NCBI GenBank assembly: GCA_002319915.1
Contig: DCFQ01000089.1
Coordinates: 1-17,168, forward strand
DNA: 17,168 nt
Direction of reading: 5' to 3'
DNA from: Bacteroidales bacterium UBA1800
GTDB lineage: Bacteria > Bacteroidota > Bacteroidia > Bacteroidales > VadinHA17
Notes under the pieces: model-generated
Database searches by the model: none
What the model saw: only the letters and a program-made list of their open reading frames with translations
What the model was told of the DNA's origin: nothing
Program-made: the position numbers and the translations under genes
Part shown: one piece after another, positions 1 through 6,643 of the stretch
Position numbering within the stretch: position 1 is the stretch's first letter
Layout of the letters: each line of letters opens with the position of its first letter

Positions 1-50
1 CTGGTTTACTGGTTTACTGGTTAACTGGTTTGCTGGTTAACTGGTTTGCT
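1..50. repeat. Tandem array of an 8-bp unit (CTGGTTNN)
   Basis: Six consecutive 8-bp units, CTGGTTTA twice, then CTGGTTAA, CTGGTTTG, CTGGTTAA and CTGGTTTG, are followed by a partial CT. The array probably continues to the left of the window. Its first 22 bases recur exactly, inverted, at 191-212. It is intergenic and no coding frame is supported. Confidence 0.85.
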
Positions 51-229
51 CTCCCTGCAGTCTGGCTCATTCTCCGCCGGCTGGCTGACCAACGGGCAGA
101 TATTATACGCTAGGTACTCTTTGCTGGTCAACCGGCATTCAAAATAGCTCATTATTCCTTTGAAATAAACGAGAAACCTAAAACCGGGAAAACCAGTAAA
201 CCAGTAAACCAGGAAACAAATTATTCACC
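51..229. other. Gene-free stretch downstream of the DUF1761 gene
   Basis: No convincing coding region, RNA gene or terminator is seen. The stretch holds loose, possibly decayed copies of the flanking octamer (CTGGCTGACC near 81, CTGGTCAACC near 124) and, at its right end, the inverted octamer array at 191-212. It may be a degenerate extension of the repeat locus that begins at position 1. Confidence 0.5.
191..212. repeat. Inverted copy of the left-edge octamer array
   Basis: Bases 191-212 are the exact reverse complement of bases 1-22, and the octamer AACCAGTA is visible. The two arms are separated by 168 bp, so this is a long-range inverted repeat made of short tandem units. It lies 17 bp past the stop codon of the DUF1761 gene. 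Confidence 0.85.
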
Positions 230-640
230 CTACTGCCACACCCCAATAATAAGCCCCATAATGGTCAGGTTGACAACTGAATAAAGCGAGTTTATCAGGA
301 AATGGGTCAGTGTTTTCCTTTCGAAGATATAGCTAATCCCCATGGAAGTGAAGACCCAGCCAATACCGGCCATAAACCCCGCCATGGCTCCGAAGTGAGC
401 ACCGGCTTTCGGCCCGATGAACAGGGCCAGGAAGAATGCAGCAATAAATGAAAGAAGGTATGAGAGCCCGAAGACCAGGAACATATTGGAGTTCCCTGCC
501 GATTCACGGGTGACCCCGCTTTCCTTCATCCATCTCTTCCCAAAGAGCATCGGGGAATACCAGAAATATCCCAGTAGAAAGGCGCTTGCGGCTGCGACAA
601 CGACTGCCAGCCAGTTTACGGAGCTAATGTCAATTTTCAT
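230..640 (-). CDS. DUF1761 family small integral membrane protein
   Basis: This 136-residue hydrophobic protein has about four predicted membrane segments (roughly residues 8-28, 50-72, 78-100 and 112-134). The segment after the first helix, GYFWYSPMLFGKRWMKE, is the hallmark of DUF1761 proteins, and the length is usual for that family. No biochemical function is known. I chose the ATG at 638-640, which directly precedes KIDISSVNW. A longer frame to 733 would add a 31-residue extension without family support. The gene lies 122 bp downstream of the dipeptidase gene on the same strand, so readthrough from that operon is possible but uncertain. A two-copy 10-bp repeat lies in the gap. I see no convincing promoter. 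Confidence 0.85.
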   Translation of the reverse strand: MKIDISSVNWLAVVVAAASAFLLGYFWYSPMLFGKRWMKESGVTRESAGNSNMFLVFGLSYLLSFIAAFFLALFIGPKAGAHFGAMAGFMAGIGWVFTSMGISYIFERKTLTHFLINSLYSVVNLTIMGLIIGVWQ

Positions 641-738
641 AAAAGGATTTGTTTTTGTTCTATTAAACAAAAAATGGAACAAAAGGTTGGATTGAAGCTC
701 CATGCAACAAGGGAAAGGCATCATAGGGATCACTGAAC

Positions 739-758
739 CTATGTGAAACTCTGTGAAA
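739..758. repeat. Two-copy 10-bp repeat (CTNTGTGAAA)
   Basis: CTATGTGAAA is followed directly by CTCTGTGAAA, just beyond the stop codon of the dipeptidase gene. With only two copies it would be unremarkable alone, but it resembles the 10-bp CCTTTGTGTC array at 13497-13526 in style and in its intergenic position. Confidence 0.5.
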
Positions 759-762
759 GTTC

Positions 763-1845
763 TTAATCTTTTGGCAAATTCCTCCGCAGGAAACGGATCC
801 AGTTCCCGTACATGATATTGTCAATACTCTCCTGGCTGTACCCTGAGTCAGAAAGAATCCCCCTCAGCTTCCGGAGGTCAGCAATTGTGTCCACATCGGC
901 GGGGCACTGTTCCTTTCCGAAGGCGCCGTCGAGGTCGGAGCCGATACCCGTATGAAGCGAGTCTCCCGCAATCTGGCAGATGTGGTCGATATTGTCGGCC
1001 ACAAGCCTGAGGGTGACACCCCTTTCGGCCGGGTCAGAAACTCCGCTTTCCCAGTCCGGGACCAGCATCCACGCGTCAAGGACAACCCCTATCACTGAAT
1101 CTCTCGCCACAAGTTCTCCTATCTGTTCATCTGAAAGCTGCCTGTTTCCCGGGACAAACTTCCTGCAGTTGTTATGGCTGGCCCAGACCGGGCCATGGAA
1201 CATGCCGAGCGCCTCCCTGAAGCTTTCTTCCGACAGGTGCGAAATGTCGAGTATCATGCCGAGGCTCTCCATCTCCCTGAGAAGATCACGCCCTTTGGCG
1301 CCGAGCCCGAGGTTTGTATTGGTACCGCCGGCGTATGTACCAGGCCCGAAGTGGGCCGGACCCAACGCCCTCAGGCCGTACCCGAAGGCAATTTCGAGCC
1401 TGGCGGGTGATACAACTGAATCTGCTCCCTCAAGGGAAAGAACATATCCGACAGGCAGCCTGCCGGTTGCAGTTTCCAGCATCTGAAGGTGCGTCTCAAG
1501 CTCTCCAGTATTTGTGATGCGGAATAATTCACCGGCCTCCTCCATCATCCGGTACCAGGCCAGCTGACCCTGGGTATGCGCCCAGGCTTGCTCGGGGGAG
1601 TTCCAACCGGGAAGGCTGCTTCCCCGCTTTACGTACCTGGCGATTTGTGTTGCAACACACAGGTAAACATTGCCTTCGCGCATGGATGGGAAGCTGACGG
1701 TTCCCTTCGCCCGATCGGGCTTATCATTCATCCCTTTCTCGCGCTCCCGGATCTCCCTGATTTCCTCCCTGAGATCCCTGTTCCATTCCATGGCGTTCAT
1801 CGCGAGGTCGAGGTGTGCATCGACAATGAGGGGCCTTTCGTTCAT
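763..1845 (-). CDS. Peptidase M19 (renal/membrane dipeptidase family)
   Basis: This 360-residue zinc dipeptidase hydrolyses dipeptides; the family is known for accepting a D-residue at the second position. All the metal and catalytic motifs of M19 are visible: HLD at residues 11-13, the bridging Glu in SLEGAD (E139), ISHLS with H203, ASHNN with H224, and GSDLDG with D304. No signal peptide is present, so it is probably cytoplasmic and acts on imported substrate. I chose the ATG at 1843-1845 (MNERPLIVDAHLD), which leaves 11 bp after the upstream PLP-enzyme gene. A longer start at 1896 would overlap that gene by 40 bp and add a non-conserved tail. It appears to be the last gene of the permease-RidA-PLP enzyme-dipeptidase operon. 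The exact substrate is not determined by sequence. Confidence 0.93.
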   Translation of the reverse strand: MNERPLIVDAHLDLAMNAMEWNRDLREEIREIREREKGMNDKPDRAKGTVSFPSMREGNVYLCVATQIARYVKRGSSLPGWNSPEQAWAHTQGQLAWYRMMEEAGELFRITNTGELETHLQMLETATGRLPVGYVLSLEGADSVVSPARLEIAFGYGLRALGPAHFGPGTYAGGTNTNLGLGAKGRDLLREMESLGMILDISHLSEESFREALGMFHGPVWASHNNCRKFVPGNRQLSDEQIGELVARDSVIGVVLDAWMLVPDWESGVSDPAERGVTLRLVADNIDHICQIAGDSLHTGIGSDLDGAFGKEQCPADVDTIADLRKLRGILSDSGYSQESIDNIMYGNWIRFLRRNLPKD

Positions 1846-1856
1846 CGCTGTCGGAT

Positions 1857-2984
1857 TTATATCGTTATCCTTCTTTTCCTGGCAGTTACATACCATGTTT
1901 CAGAGGCATTCCCTTCCTTCACCACTGAGACAGCATCGTACCTGTCGACAGTTGGACAAATATGAAAGGGGATCCCGTATACCTCGTCACCGGGGCAAAG
2001 GACGGAGGCAAGTTCGGTCATGATGACCATGTGTTCTTCATTATGGCTCATTATCCTGAAGTCGCCCAGGCCGGGGAACCATACCCTCGGCTGAGGCATT
2101 TCCGACCCGACCGCCTTATGGCCAAGATCAATGCAGACCAGGCCCTTTGCAGGTTTACTTACAACCCTGGCAAGGAGTACAGCGGCATTAAGGAAGCCCA
2201 GGTCCCTGAATGACTGGGAATAGTTATAATCCCACAGGATGGTTGTGCCCGGGCTCGTTTCGACTCCGGCCCGTTTGGCATGGATCGGGAAGGTGGGGCT
2301 GCCCCCTGCAACGATTTTAGGGGGCGATCCGGTAAGGGAGGTCAGCTTCTCCTCGAGCATCTCCACCCTCGCGAAAGCATCGTTGCACATCTTCTCACGG
2401 ACCTGGTATTCATGCTCGTGAATATGTCCGTCATATACATGCAATCCATCAGCCAAGAGACCCGCTGACTCATGGATAAGCTGATAAAGTTTTTCAGCCT
2501 TGCTGCCGGGTGAAATTCCTGTCCGGTTCATCCCGTTATTTATATCAAGCCACACCGGGATCGTCAGACCATTGCTGACTGCTGCTTCCGACAGTGCCAC
2601 AATAACATCGCTGCAATCAGCGATGCAGGAGAAGGAGGTTCCCGGGAATTCCCTGATCAGCCTCACAAGCCTGCCCAAATTGGGCCCGACCGGCTGAACA
2701 GCAAGCAAAACATCATTTGCCCCGCATGAGGCTGTCATCTCGGCTTCGGCAATCGTGGCACATTTGAATTTATTGATCCCGAATCTCATCTGGAGCCTGA
2801 TGATCTCAGGTATCTTGTGTGTTTTCACATGCGGGCGCAACCTGTCGGCGCTGCCTGCAATGTTGATCATTTTCAGGATATTATGCTCTATACGATCGTG
2901 ATACAACAGGAGTGACGGGGAGTTGAGCCCGGCTGCATTGCCGACCCTGTACCAGGATTCTTCCTGGAGACTGATTCCGCTCAT
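1857..2984 (-). CDS. PLP-dependent D-threonine aldolase / D-serine dehydratase family enzyme
   Basis: This 375-residue protein has an alanine-racemase-like PLP barrel in its N-terminal part and a beta domain at its C terminus. The PLP lysine is K54 in RPHVKTHK. The C-terminal metal motif is PFHICPTVD, giving H341-x-C343. In this family a His-x-Cys pair is the zinc site of eukaryote-type D-serine dehydratase, while D-threonine aldolases use His-x-Asp, so dehydratase activity (D-serine to pyruvate and ammonia) is favoured by inference. The ATG at 2982-2984 sits 4 bp beyond the ridA-like stop codon. An alternative ATG at 3003-3005 would overlap that gene by 17 bp and add seven residues. The RidA neighbour, which hydrolyses enamine/imine products, supports a dehydratase role. 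Family assignment is sure; the reaction is less so. Confidence 0.9.
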   Translation of the reverse strand: MSGISLQEESWYRVGNAAGLNSPSLLLYHDRIEHNILKMINIAGSADRLRPHVKTHKIPEIIRLQMRFGINKFKCATIAEAEMTASCGANDVLLAVQPVGPNLGRLVRLIREFPGTSFSCIADCSDVIVALSEAAVSNGLTIPVWLDINNGMNRTGISPGSKAEKLYQLIHESAGLLADGLHVYDGHIHEHEYQVREKMCNDAFARVEMLEEKLTSLTGSPPKIVAGGSPTFPIHAKRAGVETSPGTTILWDYNYSQSFRDLGFLNAAVLLARVVSKPAKGLVCIDLGHKAVGSEMPQPRVWFPGLGDFRIMSHNEEHMVIMTELASVLCPGDEVYGIPFHICPTVDRYDAVSVVKEGNASETWYVTARKRRITI

Positions 2985-2988
2985 CCGG

Positions 2989-3456
2989 TTATTGGTAAAG
3001 TTCAAAAATCGCCTCTATCTCTACCGCCATGTTGTTAGGAAGTGACATGCCGACCGCACTTCTCACCCCGATTCCGTAATCCTCTCCGAAGATCTCAGAC
3101 ATCAGCTCGCTGAACCCGTTTATGACAGCGGGGAACTGGTAAAAATCAGGTGCGCTGTTCACCATACCCATGACCTTAACGAGGCGCTTGATCCTTTTCA
3201 GGTCGCCAACATGGTATTTTATGCTGGCCAGCATTGCCAGGCCGGTCTGCCTTGCTGCCTGTTTTCCCTGGTCCATATCGAGGTCCTTGCCGACCTTTCC
3301 CAGGATCAGGGATCCGTCGGGCTTCACCGGTCCGTGGCCGGAGACATAAAGAAATTTGTCGACAACCAGCACGGGTTTATAGATACCTGCCGGTTTGGGA
3401 GCTTTTGGCAGTTCAATGCCGAGCTCGGCTAATCGTTGTTCGGGGTTGGCGCTCAT
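2989..3456 (-). CDS. RidA (YjgF/YER057c/UK114) family protein
   Basis: At 155 residues this is slightly longer than archetypal RidA (about 128) and resembles the longer bacterial RidA subfamily. The C-terminal signature GVRSAVGMSLPNNMAVEIE contains the conserved Arg (R132) that in RidA positions the carboxylate of 2-aminoacrylate-type substrates. Family members hydrolyse reactive enamine/imine intermediates released by PLP dehydratases, forming a ketoacid and ammonia; they act as cytosolic trimers. Its gene directly precedes, with near-overlap, a PLP enzyme likely to make such an intermediate. The start codon lies just inside a tandem 8-bp repeat, and 103 bp separate it from the permease gene upstream. 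Confidence 0.92.
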   Translation of the reverse strand: MSANPEQRLAELGIELPKAPKPAGIYKPVLVVDKFLYVSGHGPVKPDGSLILGKVGKDLDMDQGKQAARQTGLAMLASIKYHVGDLKRIKRLVKVMGMVNSAPDFYQFPAVINGFSELMSEIFGEDYGIGVRSAVGMSLPNNMAVEIEAIFELYQ

Positions 3457-3457
3457 A

Positions 3458-3489
3458 TTTAAAAGTTTAAAAGTTTATAGGTTTAAACG
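3458..3489. repeat. 8-bp tandem array (TTTAAAAG-like)
   Basis: Four 8-bp units run TTTAAAAG, TTTAAAAG, TTTATAGG and TTTAAACG, starting 2 bp upstream of the RidA-family start codon. The 8-bp period equals that of the CTGGTTNN array at the left edge although the sequence is unrelated. It lies within the 5' leader or intercistronic region of the operon. Confidence 0.75.
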
Positions 3490-3559
3490 CTGATATTTAA
3501 CTGATCTTATCATTAAACGGCAATTATCGGCAACTTGACCTGATATTCCGCAATACATG

Positions 3560-4876
3560 TCAGACAAACAGGCTTAAAAGCATTACTCCTCCGAGACCGA
3601 TAACGCTGACGAGCGTTTCCATGACTGTCCATGACCTGAAAGTATCCTTAATGGAAAGGTTAAAATATTCCTTGAACATCCAGAATCCGCCGTCGTTAAG
3701 GTGTGACAGCATCAGGCTTCCGGCGCCGATGGAAAGGACCATCAGCTCTTTGCTGGCAAGCCCATGCGCTGCCAGCGGAAGAACAATTCCAGCTGTTGTA
3801 AGGCCGGCAACAGTGGCAGACCCGACACATATCCTGATCAGTGCCGCTATTATCCATGCAAGCAGCAGAGGGGACAGGTTCGACCTGCCAAGGAGGCCCG
3901 CGATCTCATTGCTGATGCCGCTGTCAACAAGGACCTGCTTAAATCCTCCTGCGCCGGCGATCAGGAGCAGGACCATGGTGATCGAACCTATGGAGTTTCC
4001 AATCGAATCCATAAGCTCTTCCATCTTCCTCCCCCTGGCAAGGCCAAGAAAATATACTGCCGCAAGAAGCGACAACAGCATGGCATTGACAGGATCACCG
4101 ATGAACATCAGGACTGTCCTGAGCCCGCTGCCTTCGTGAACGGCAAAGGATGAAACGGTTGCCATCCCGATGAGCAAAACCGGAAGGAGGGTGACAATAA
4201 CACTGACCCAGGTTCCCGGCATTTCATCTTCTGTGAGCACCTTGGGGTTCACAAAATCGGCGATCGGCCTGGCATTGATCTTCTTAAGTGTCCTGGAGAA
4301 ATATGGCCCCGCGATCACAATAGCCGGAATGCTGACAACAATCCCGTACGCAAGCGTTTTACCAATGTCAGCACCAAATATCGCGGCAATGGTGGTCGGG
4401 GAGGGGTGAGGAGGCAGGAACCCGTGCGTGACCGACAGGGATGCCAGCAGAGGAACACCTATATAAAGGAGGGGCAGACCGGTGGCAGCAGCAACTGTAA
4501 AGACCAGGGGAATCAGCACCACAAACCCGACATTGTAGAACATGGGGATCCCGACGATGAAGCCAGTCAGGACCATTGCCCACTGGATGTGCTTGATCCC
4601 GAACGCTTTGATAAGAGCTGTTGCTATTCTCTGGGCTGCGCCGCTGTCGGCCACCAGCTTGCCAAGCATCGCACCGAACCCGAGGATCAGGACTATCAGC
4701 CCGAGTGTATCACCAATGCCCTGCTGGACAGAGCCGATCACCTTTGGGGCAGGCATGCCGGCCGTCAGGCCAAGCAGTACCGAGACCACAATAAAGGAAA
4801 TGAATGCATTGATCTTCAGTGCTATGATCAGAACAAGAAGAAGAATGATACCGGCAGCTACGAGAAGAATGTGCAT
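3560..4876 (-). CDS. GntP-family permease (gluconate/D-serine type H+ symporter)
   Basis: This 438-residue inner-membrane transporter has about 12 hydrophobic segments and the GntP family motif HGFLPPHPSP at residues 151-160, followed by TTIAAIFGADIG. Characterised members carry gluconate, related sugar acids, or D-serine (DsdX of E. coli) by proton symport. The length matches the family. It heads a minus-strand cluster with RidA, a D-amino-acid PLP enzyme and a dipeptidase, and no sugar-acid kinase or dehydratase is nearby. Uptake of D-serine or another small hydroxy-acid substrate is therefore more likely here than gluconate uptake; this is inference from context. The ATG at 4874-4876 begins a hydrophobic helix directly, as is usual for the family. 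A candidate -7 element lies about 100 bp upstream. Confidence 0.93.
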   Translation of the reverse strand: MHILLVAAGIILLLVLIIALKINAFISFIVVSVLLGLTAGMPAPKVIGSVQQGIGDTLGLIVLILGFGAMLGKLVADSGAAQRIATALIKAFGIKHIQWAMVLTGFIVGIPMFYNVGFVVLIPLVFTVAAATGLPLLYIGVPLLASLSVTHGFLPPHPSPTTIAAIFGADIGKTLAYGIVVSIPAIVIAGPYFSRTLKKINARPIADFVNPKVLTEDEMPGTWVSVIVTLLPVLLIGMATVSSFAVHEGSGLRTVLMFIGDPVNAMLLSLLAAVYFLGLARGRKMEELMDSIGNSIGSITMVLLLIAGAGGFKQVLVDSGISNEIAGLLGRSNLSPLLLAWIIAALIRICVGSATVAGLTTAGIVLPLAAHGLASKELMVLSIGAGSLMLSHLNDGGFWMFKEYFNLSIKDTFRSWTVMETLVSVIGLGGVMLLSLFV

Positions 4877-4974
4877 ATTGAAAAGCGTAATATTACGGGA
4901 TAAAATTCTGTGATCGTAAAGAGCTATATTGCCTGATGTTTTAAAAGCTTCTGCAACCAGGGGAGCCTTTGGGT

Positions 4975-4982
4975 CAAAACTA
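4975..4982 (-). promoter_or_regulatory. Candidate Bacteroidota -7 element upstream of the GntP operon
   Basis: Read on the minus strand, this is TAGTTTTG, a full match to the Bacteroidota -7 consensus TAnnTTTG. No TTTG is found at the expected -33 distance. It lies between phzF and the permease gene and would give a leader of roughly 90-100 nt. An 8-bp match in AT-rich DNA is weak evidence. Confidence 0.3.
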
Positions 4983-4994
4983 CGAGCTGGACTA

Positions 4995-5795
4995 TTACAC
5001 CATAAGCTCGCCTTTTATTATTGTTTTGGCCTGACCGGAAATCTCCACCCTGTCCCCTTTCATTTCGACTTTAAGGATCCCTCCGCGTTTTGATACCTGG
5101 TGCGATACCAGCTTCTTCTTCCCGGTTTTCCCGTACCAGAACGGGGTAAGCGCACAATGGGCCGATCCGGTCACAGGATCTTCATCTATGCCAAAGGAAG
5201 GCGCAAAGCACCTTACACAAAAGTCAAAGCGCTTGTCGGATGAAGGCCCGGTGACGATAAGGTGTCCGAATTCCGTGCCCTTCATTGCCTTGAGATCCGG
5301 TTTCATATCCCTGACCAGGTCTTCCCTGTCCACGAGCGCAAGTATCCAGCCGTTGGCAGTCCGCCAGAGCTCCGACGGCTTTATACCGGTCATCCTCTCA
5401 AAGCTGGCGCGATTATCAGCAGGTGAACAGGAATAAGCCGGGAAATTCATTATAAGCCATTGTTTTTCATACCGCACCCTGAGGATGCCCGCTTTCGAAC
5501 GGAGTGATATTTCCTCCCCCTTCCCATGTATGCCGGTTTCGAACATGATATGCCCTGTCGACAATGTTGCATGCCCACATAGCTTTATTTCACTCTCAGG
5601 CGTGTAGAACCTGATAGTGTGATGCCTGTTCCCGGGGAAAACAAATGCCGTTTCAGAGAGATTCATTTCCATCGCCACATCCTGCATCCATTTTACGGAT
5701 GGCTTTTTGTCAAGGATGCAAACTCCGGCAGGGTTCCCCCTGAACGGCTTCGAAGTAAATGCATCAACCTGGAAAATTATTTTTGAATCCTTCAT
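4995..5795 (-). CDS. PhzF family isomerase/epimerase
   Basis: This 266-residue protein has the PhzF double diaminopimelate-epimerase-like fold. Visible hallmarks are the N-terminal VDAFTSKPFRGNPAGVC, the general acid/base Glu in NLSETAFVF (E48), CGHAT with H75, and DEDPVTGSAH with D206. Family members catalyse proton-shift isomerisations such as the PhzF step of phenazine synthesis, but most have no known substrate and no other phenazine gene is here. I chose the ATG at 5793-5795 (MKDSKIIFQVDAF), the normal family start; a frame open to 5879 would run through the palindrome at 5865-5899. It is divergent from tetR and 118 bp upstream of the permease, so a link with the D-amino-acid operon is possible but unproved. 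Confidence 0.92.
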   Translation of the reverse strand: MKDSKIIFQVDAFTSKPFRGNPAGVCILDKKPSVKWMQDVAMEMNLSETAFVFPGNRHHTIRFYTPESEIKLCGHATLSTGHIMFETGIHGKGEEISLRSKAGILRVRYEKQWLIMNFPAYSCSPADNRASFERMTGIKPSELWRTANGWILALVDREDLVRDMKPDLKAMKGTEFGHLIVTGPSSDKRFDFCVRCFAPSFGIDEDPVTGSAHCALTPFWYGKTGKKKLVSHQVSKRGGILKVEMKGDRVEISGQAKTIIKGELMV

Positions 5796-5864
5796 TATGA
5801 CTTGTTTTACGCAGGATTTCGATAAGATTCCTGTCCATTGTACATTACGCTGATCCGCTATTCG

Positions 5865-5899
5865 CCGGTAAATTTCCACTTTTTACGGAATTTTACCGG
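5865..5899. promoter_or_regulatory. 35-bp near-perfect palindrome between phzF and tetR
   Basis: CCGGTAAATTTCC (5865-5877) and GGAATTTTACCGG (5887-5899) are complementary at 12 of 13 positions, with 9 bp between them. The palindrome lies between two divergent genes, just upstream of the candidate tetR promoter and 70 bp upstream of the phzF start. It is a candidate operator for the adjacent TetR protein or for another dimeric regulator. No T-tract follows on either strand, which argues against an intrinsic terminator. Confidence 0.6.
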
Positions 5900-5916
5900 A
5901 AATAAACTAATAAAAC

Positions 5917-5947
5917 TTTGTAAACTAAAATAGTTTTCTCATTTTTG
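5917..5947 (+). promoter_or_regulatory. Candidate Bacteroidota promoter of the tetR-efflux operon
   Basis: TTTG at 5917-5920, a 19-bp spacer and CATTTTTG at 5940-5947 match the Bacteroidota -33/-7 consensus (TTTG, TAnnTTTG) at all but one defined base. The ATG of tetR follows 19 bp after the -7 box, giving a short leader. An imperfect inverted repeat, AAAACT (5912-5917) with AGTTTT (5932-5937), and a direct repeat TAAACTAA at 5903 and 5921 overlap it, as expected of an autoregulatory operator. Confidence 0.6.
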
Positions 5948-5966
5948 CGCAGTTTTCTGATCGGAG

Positions 5967-6593
5967 ATGGATTACAGGCAAAGAATAATAGAAGAAGCAG
6001 CAAAGATGTTCCGCATCTACGGAATAAGGACCGTTACCATGGATATGCTGGCCAACCAGATGGCGATATCCAAAAGAACCATTTATGAAGTTTTTGCAGA
6101 TAAGGATGAGCTGCTTGCAGGAGTCATCGAATGGATGGCGGTGAAGCAGAAGGAGAGTATGACCAGGATTTTCAGCGAATCTGGGAACGTGATAGAGGCT
6201 ATCTTCAGCATGCTCGATCTTATGGAGAGTCATTTCAGCAAGATGAGCCCTGCATTTCTTCTCGATATTAAGCGCTTCCATGAGAAGGCTGCGGAGATGA
6301 CAAAGGAGCATGGGGCGATCCCGTATGTTAATAACAATGCCGAGATACTCCGGAGAGGTATCGATGAGGGAATTTTCAGAAGCGATATCGATGTCGAGCT
6401 TACGAACAAATGTATGCTGGAGGTTGCCAAAATGTCGGCCGATCAGCAAATCTTCCCTCCTGACAGTTTCAACAACAGCTACGTTCTCAGGAATCTTTAT
6501 CTGAACTACCTCAGGGGTATTTCCACCCCGAGGGGTCTTAAGCTGATTAACCAGTACGAAAATTCAGTTTCAAACTCCGCGAAAAAAATATAA
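5967..6593 (+). CDS. TetR/AcrR family transcriptional regulator
   Basis: This 208-residue protein has the TetR helix-turn-helix at its N terminus: IIEEAAKMFRIYGIRTVTMD, then LANQMAISKRTIYEVFADKDELL at about residues 28-50. The remainder is a helical ligand-binding and dimerisation domain without close recognisable relatives. It is the first gene of an efflux operon, 50 bp before the TolC-like gene, as is common for RND pumps controlled by a local repressor. It probably represses its own operon and responds to a pump substrate; this is inferred from context. The start is supported by the typical MDYRQRIIEEA entry into helix 1 and by a promoter 20 bp upstream. Confidence 0.92.
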   Translation: MDYRQRIIEEAAKMFRIYGIRTVTMDMLANQMAISKRTIYEVFADKDELLAGVIEWMAVKQKESMTRIFSESGNVIEAIFSMLDLMESHFSKMSPAFLLDIKRFHEKAAEMTKEHGAIPYVNNNAEILRRGIDEGIFRSDIDVELTNKCMLEVAKMSADQQIFPPDSFNNSYVLRNLYLNYLRGISTPRGLKLINQYENSVSNSAKKI

Positions 6594-6643
6594 CAGATCT
6601 TATAACGCTAAATAACATTAAACCTCAGAATAATAATTACTTT

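Noticed and set aside
980..1486. Long plus-strand open frame opposite the dipeptidase gene
   Set aside because: It is the antisense shadow of a gene with all M19 motifs; its own translation is Ser/Pro-rich and low in complexity with no family character.
1846..1896. Upstream start at 1896 for the dipeptidase
   Set aside because: It would overlap the preceding gene by 40 bp and add a Lys/Asp-rich tail before the conserved IVDAHLD start region.
4406..4903. Plus-strand frame of 165 residues opposite the permease gene
   Set aside because: Its translation is rich in Gln, Asp and Arg with no domain, and it overlaps a well-supported membrane transporter in antisense.
4995..5795. Phenazine biosynthesis suggested by the PhzF-family name
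   Set aside because: No other phz gene is present and most PhzF-family proteins are not phenazine enzymes.
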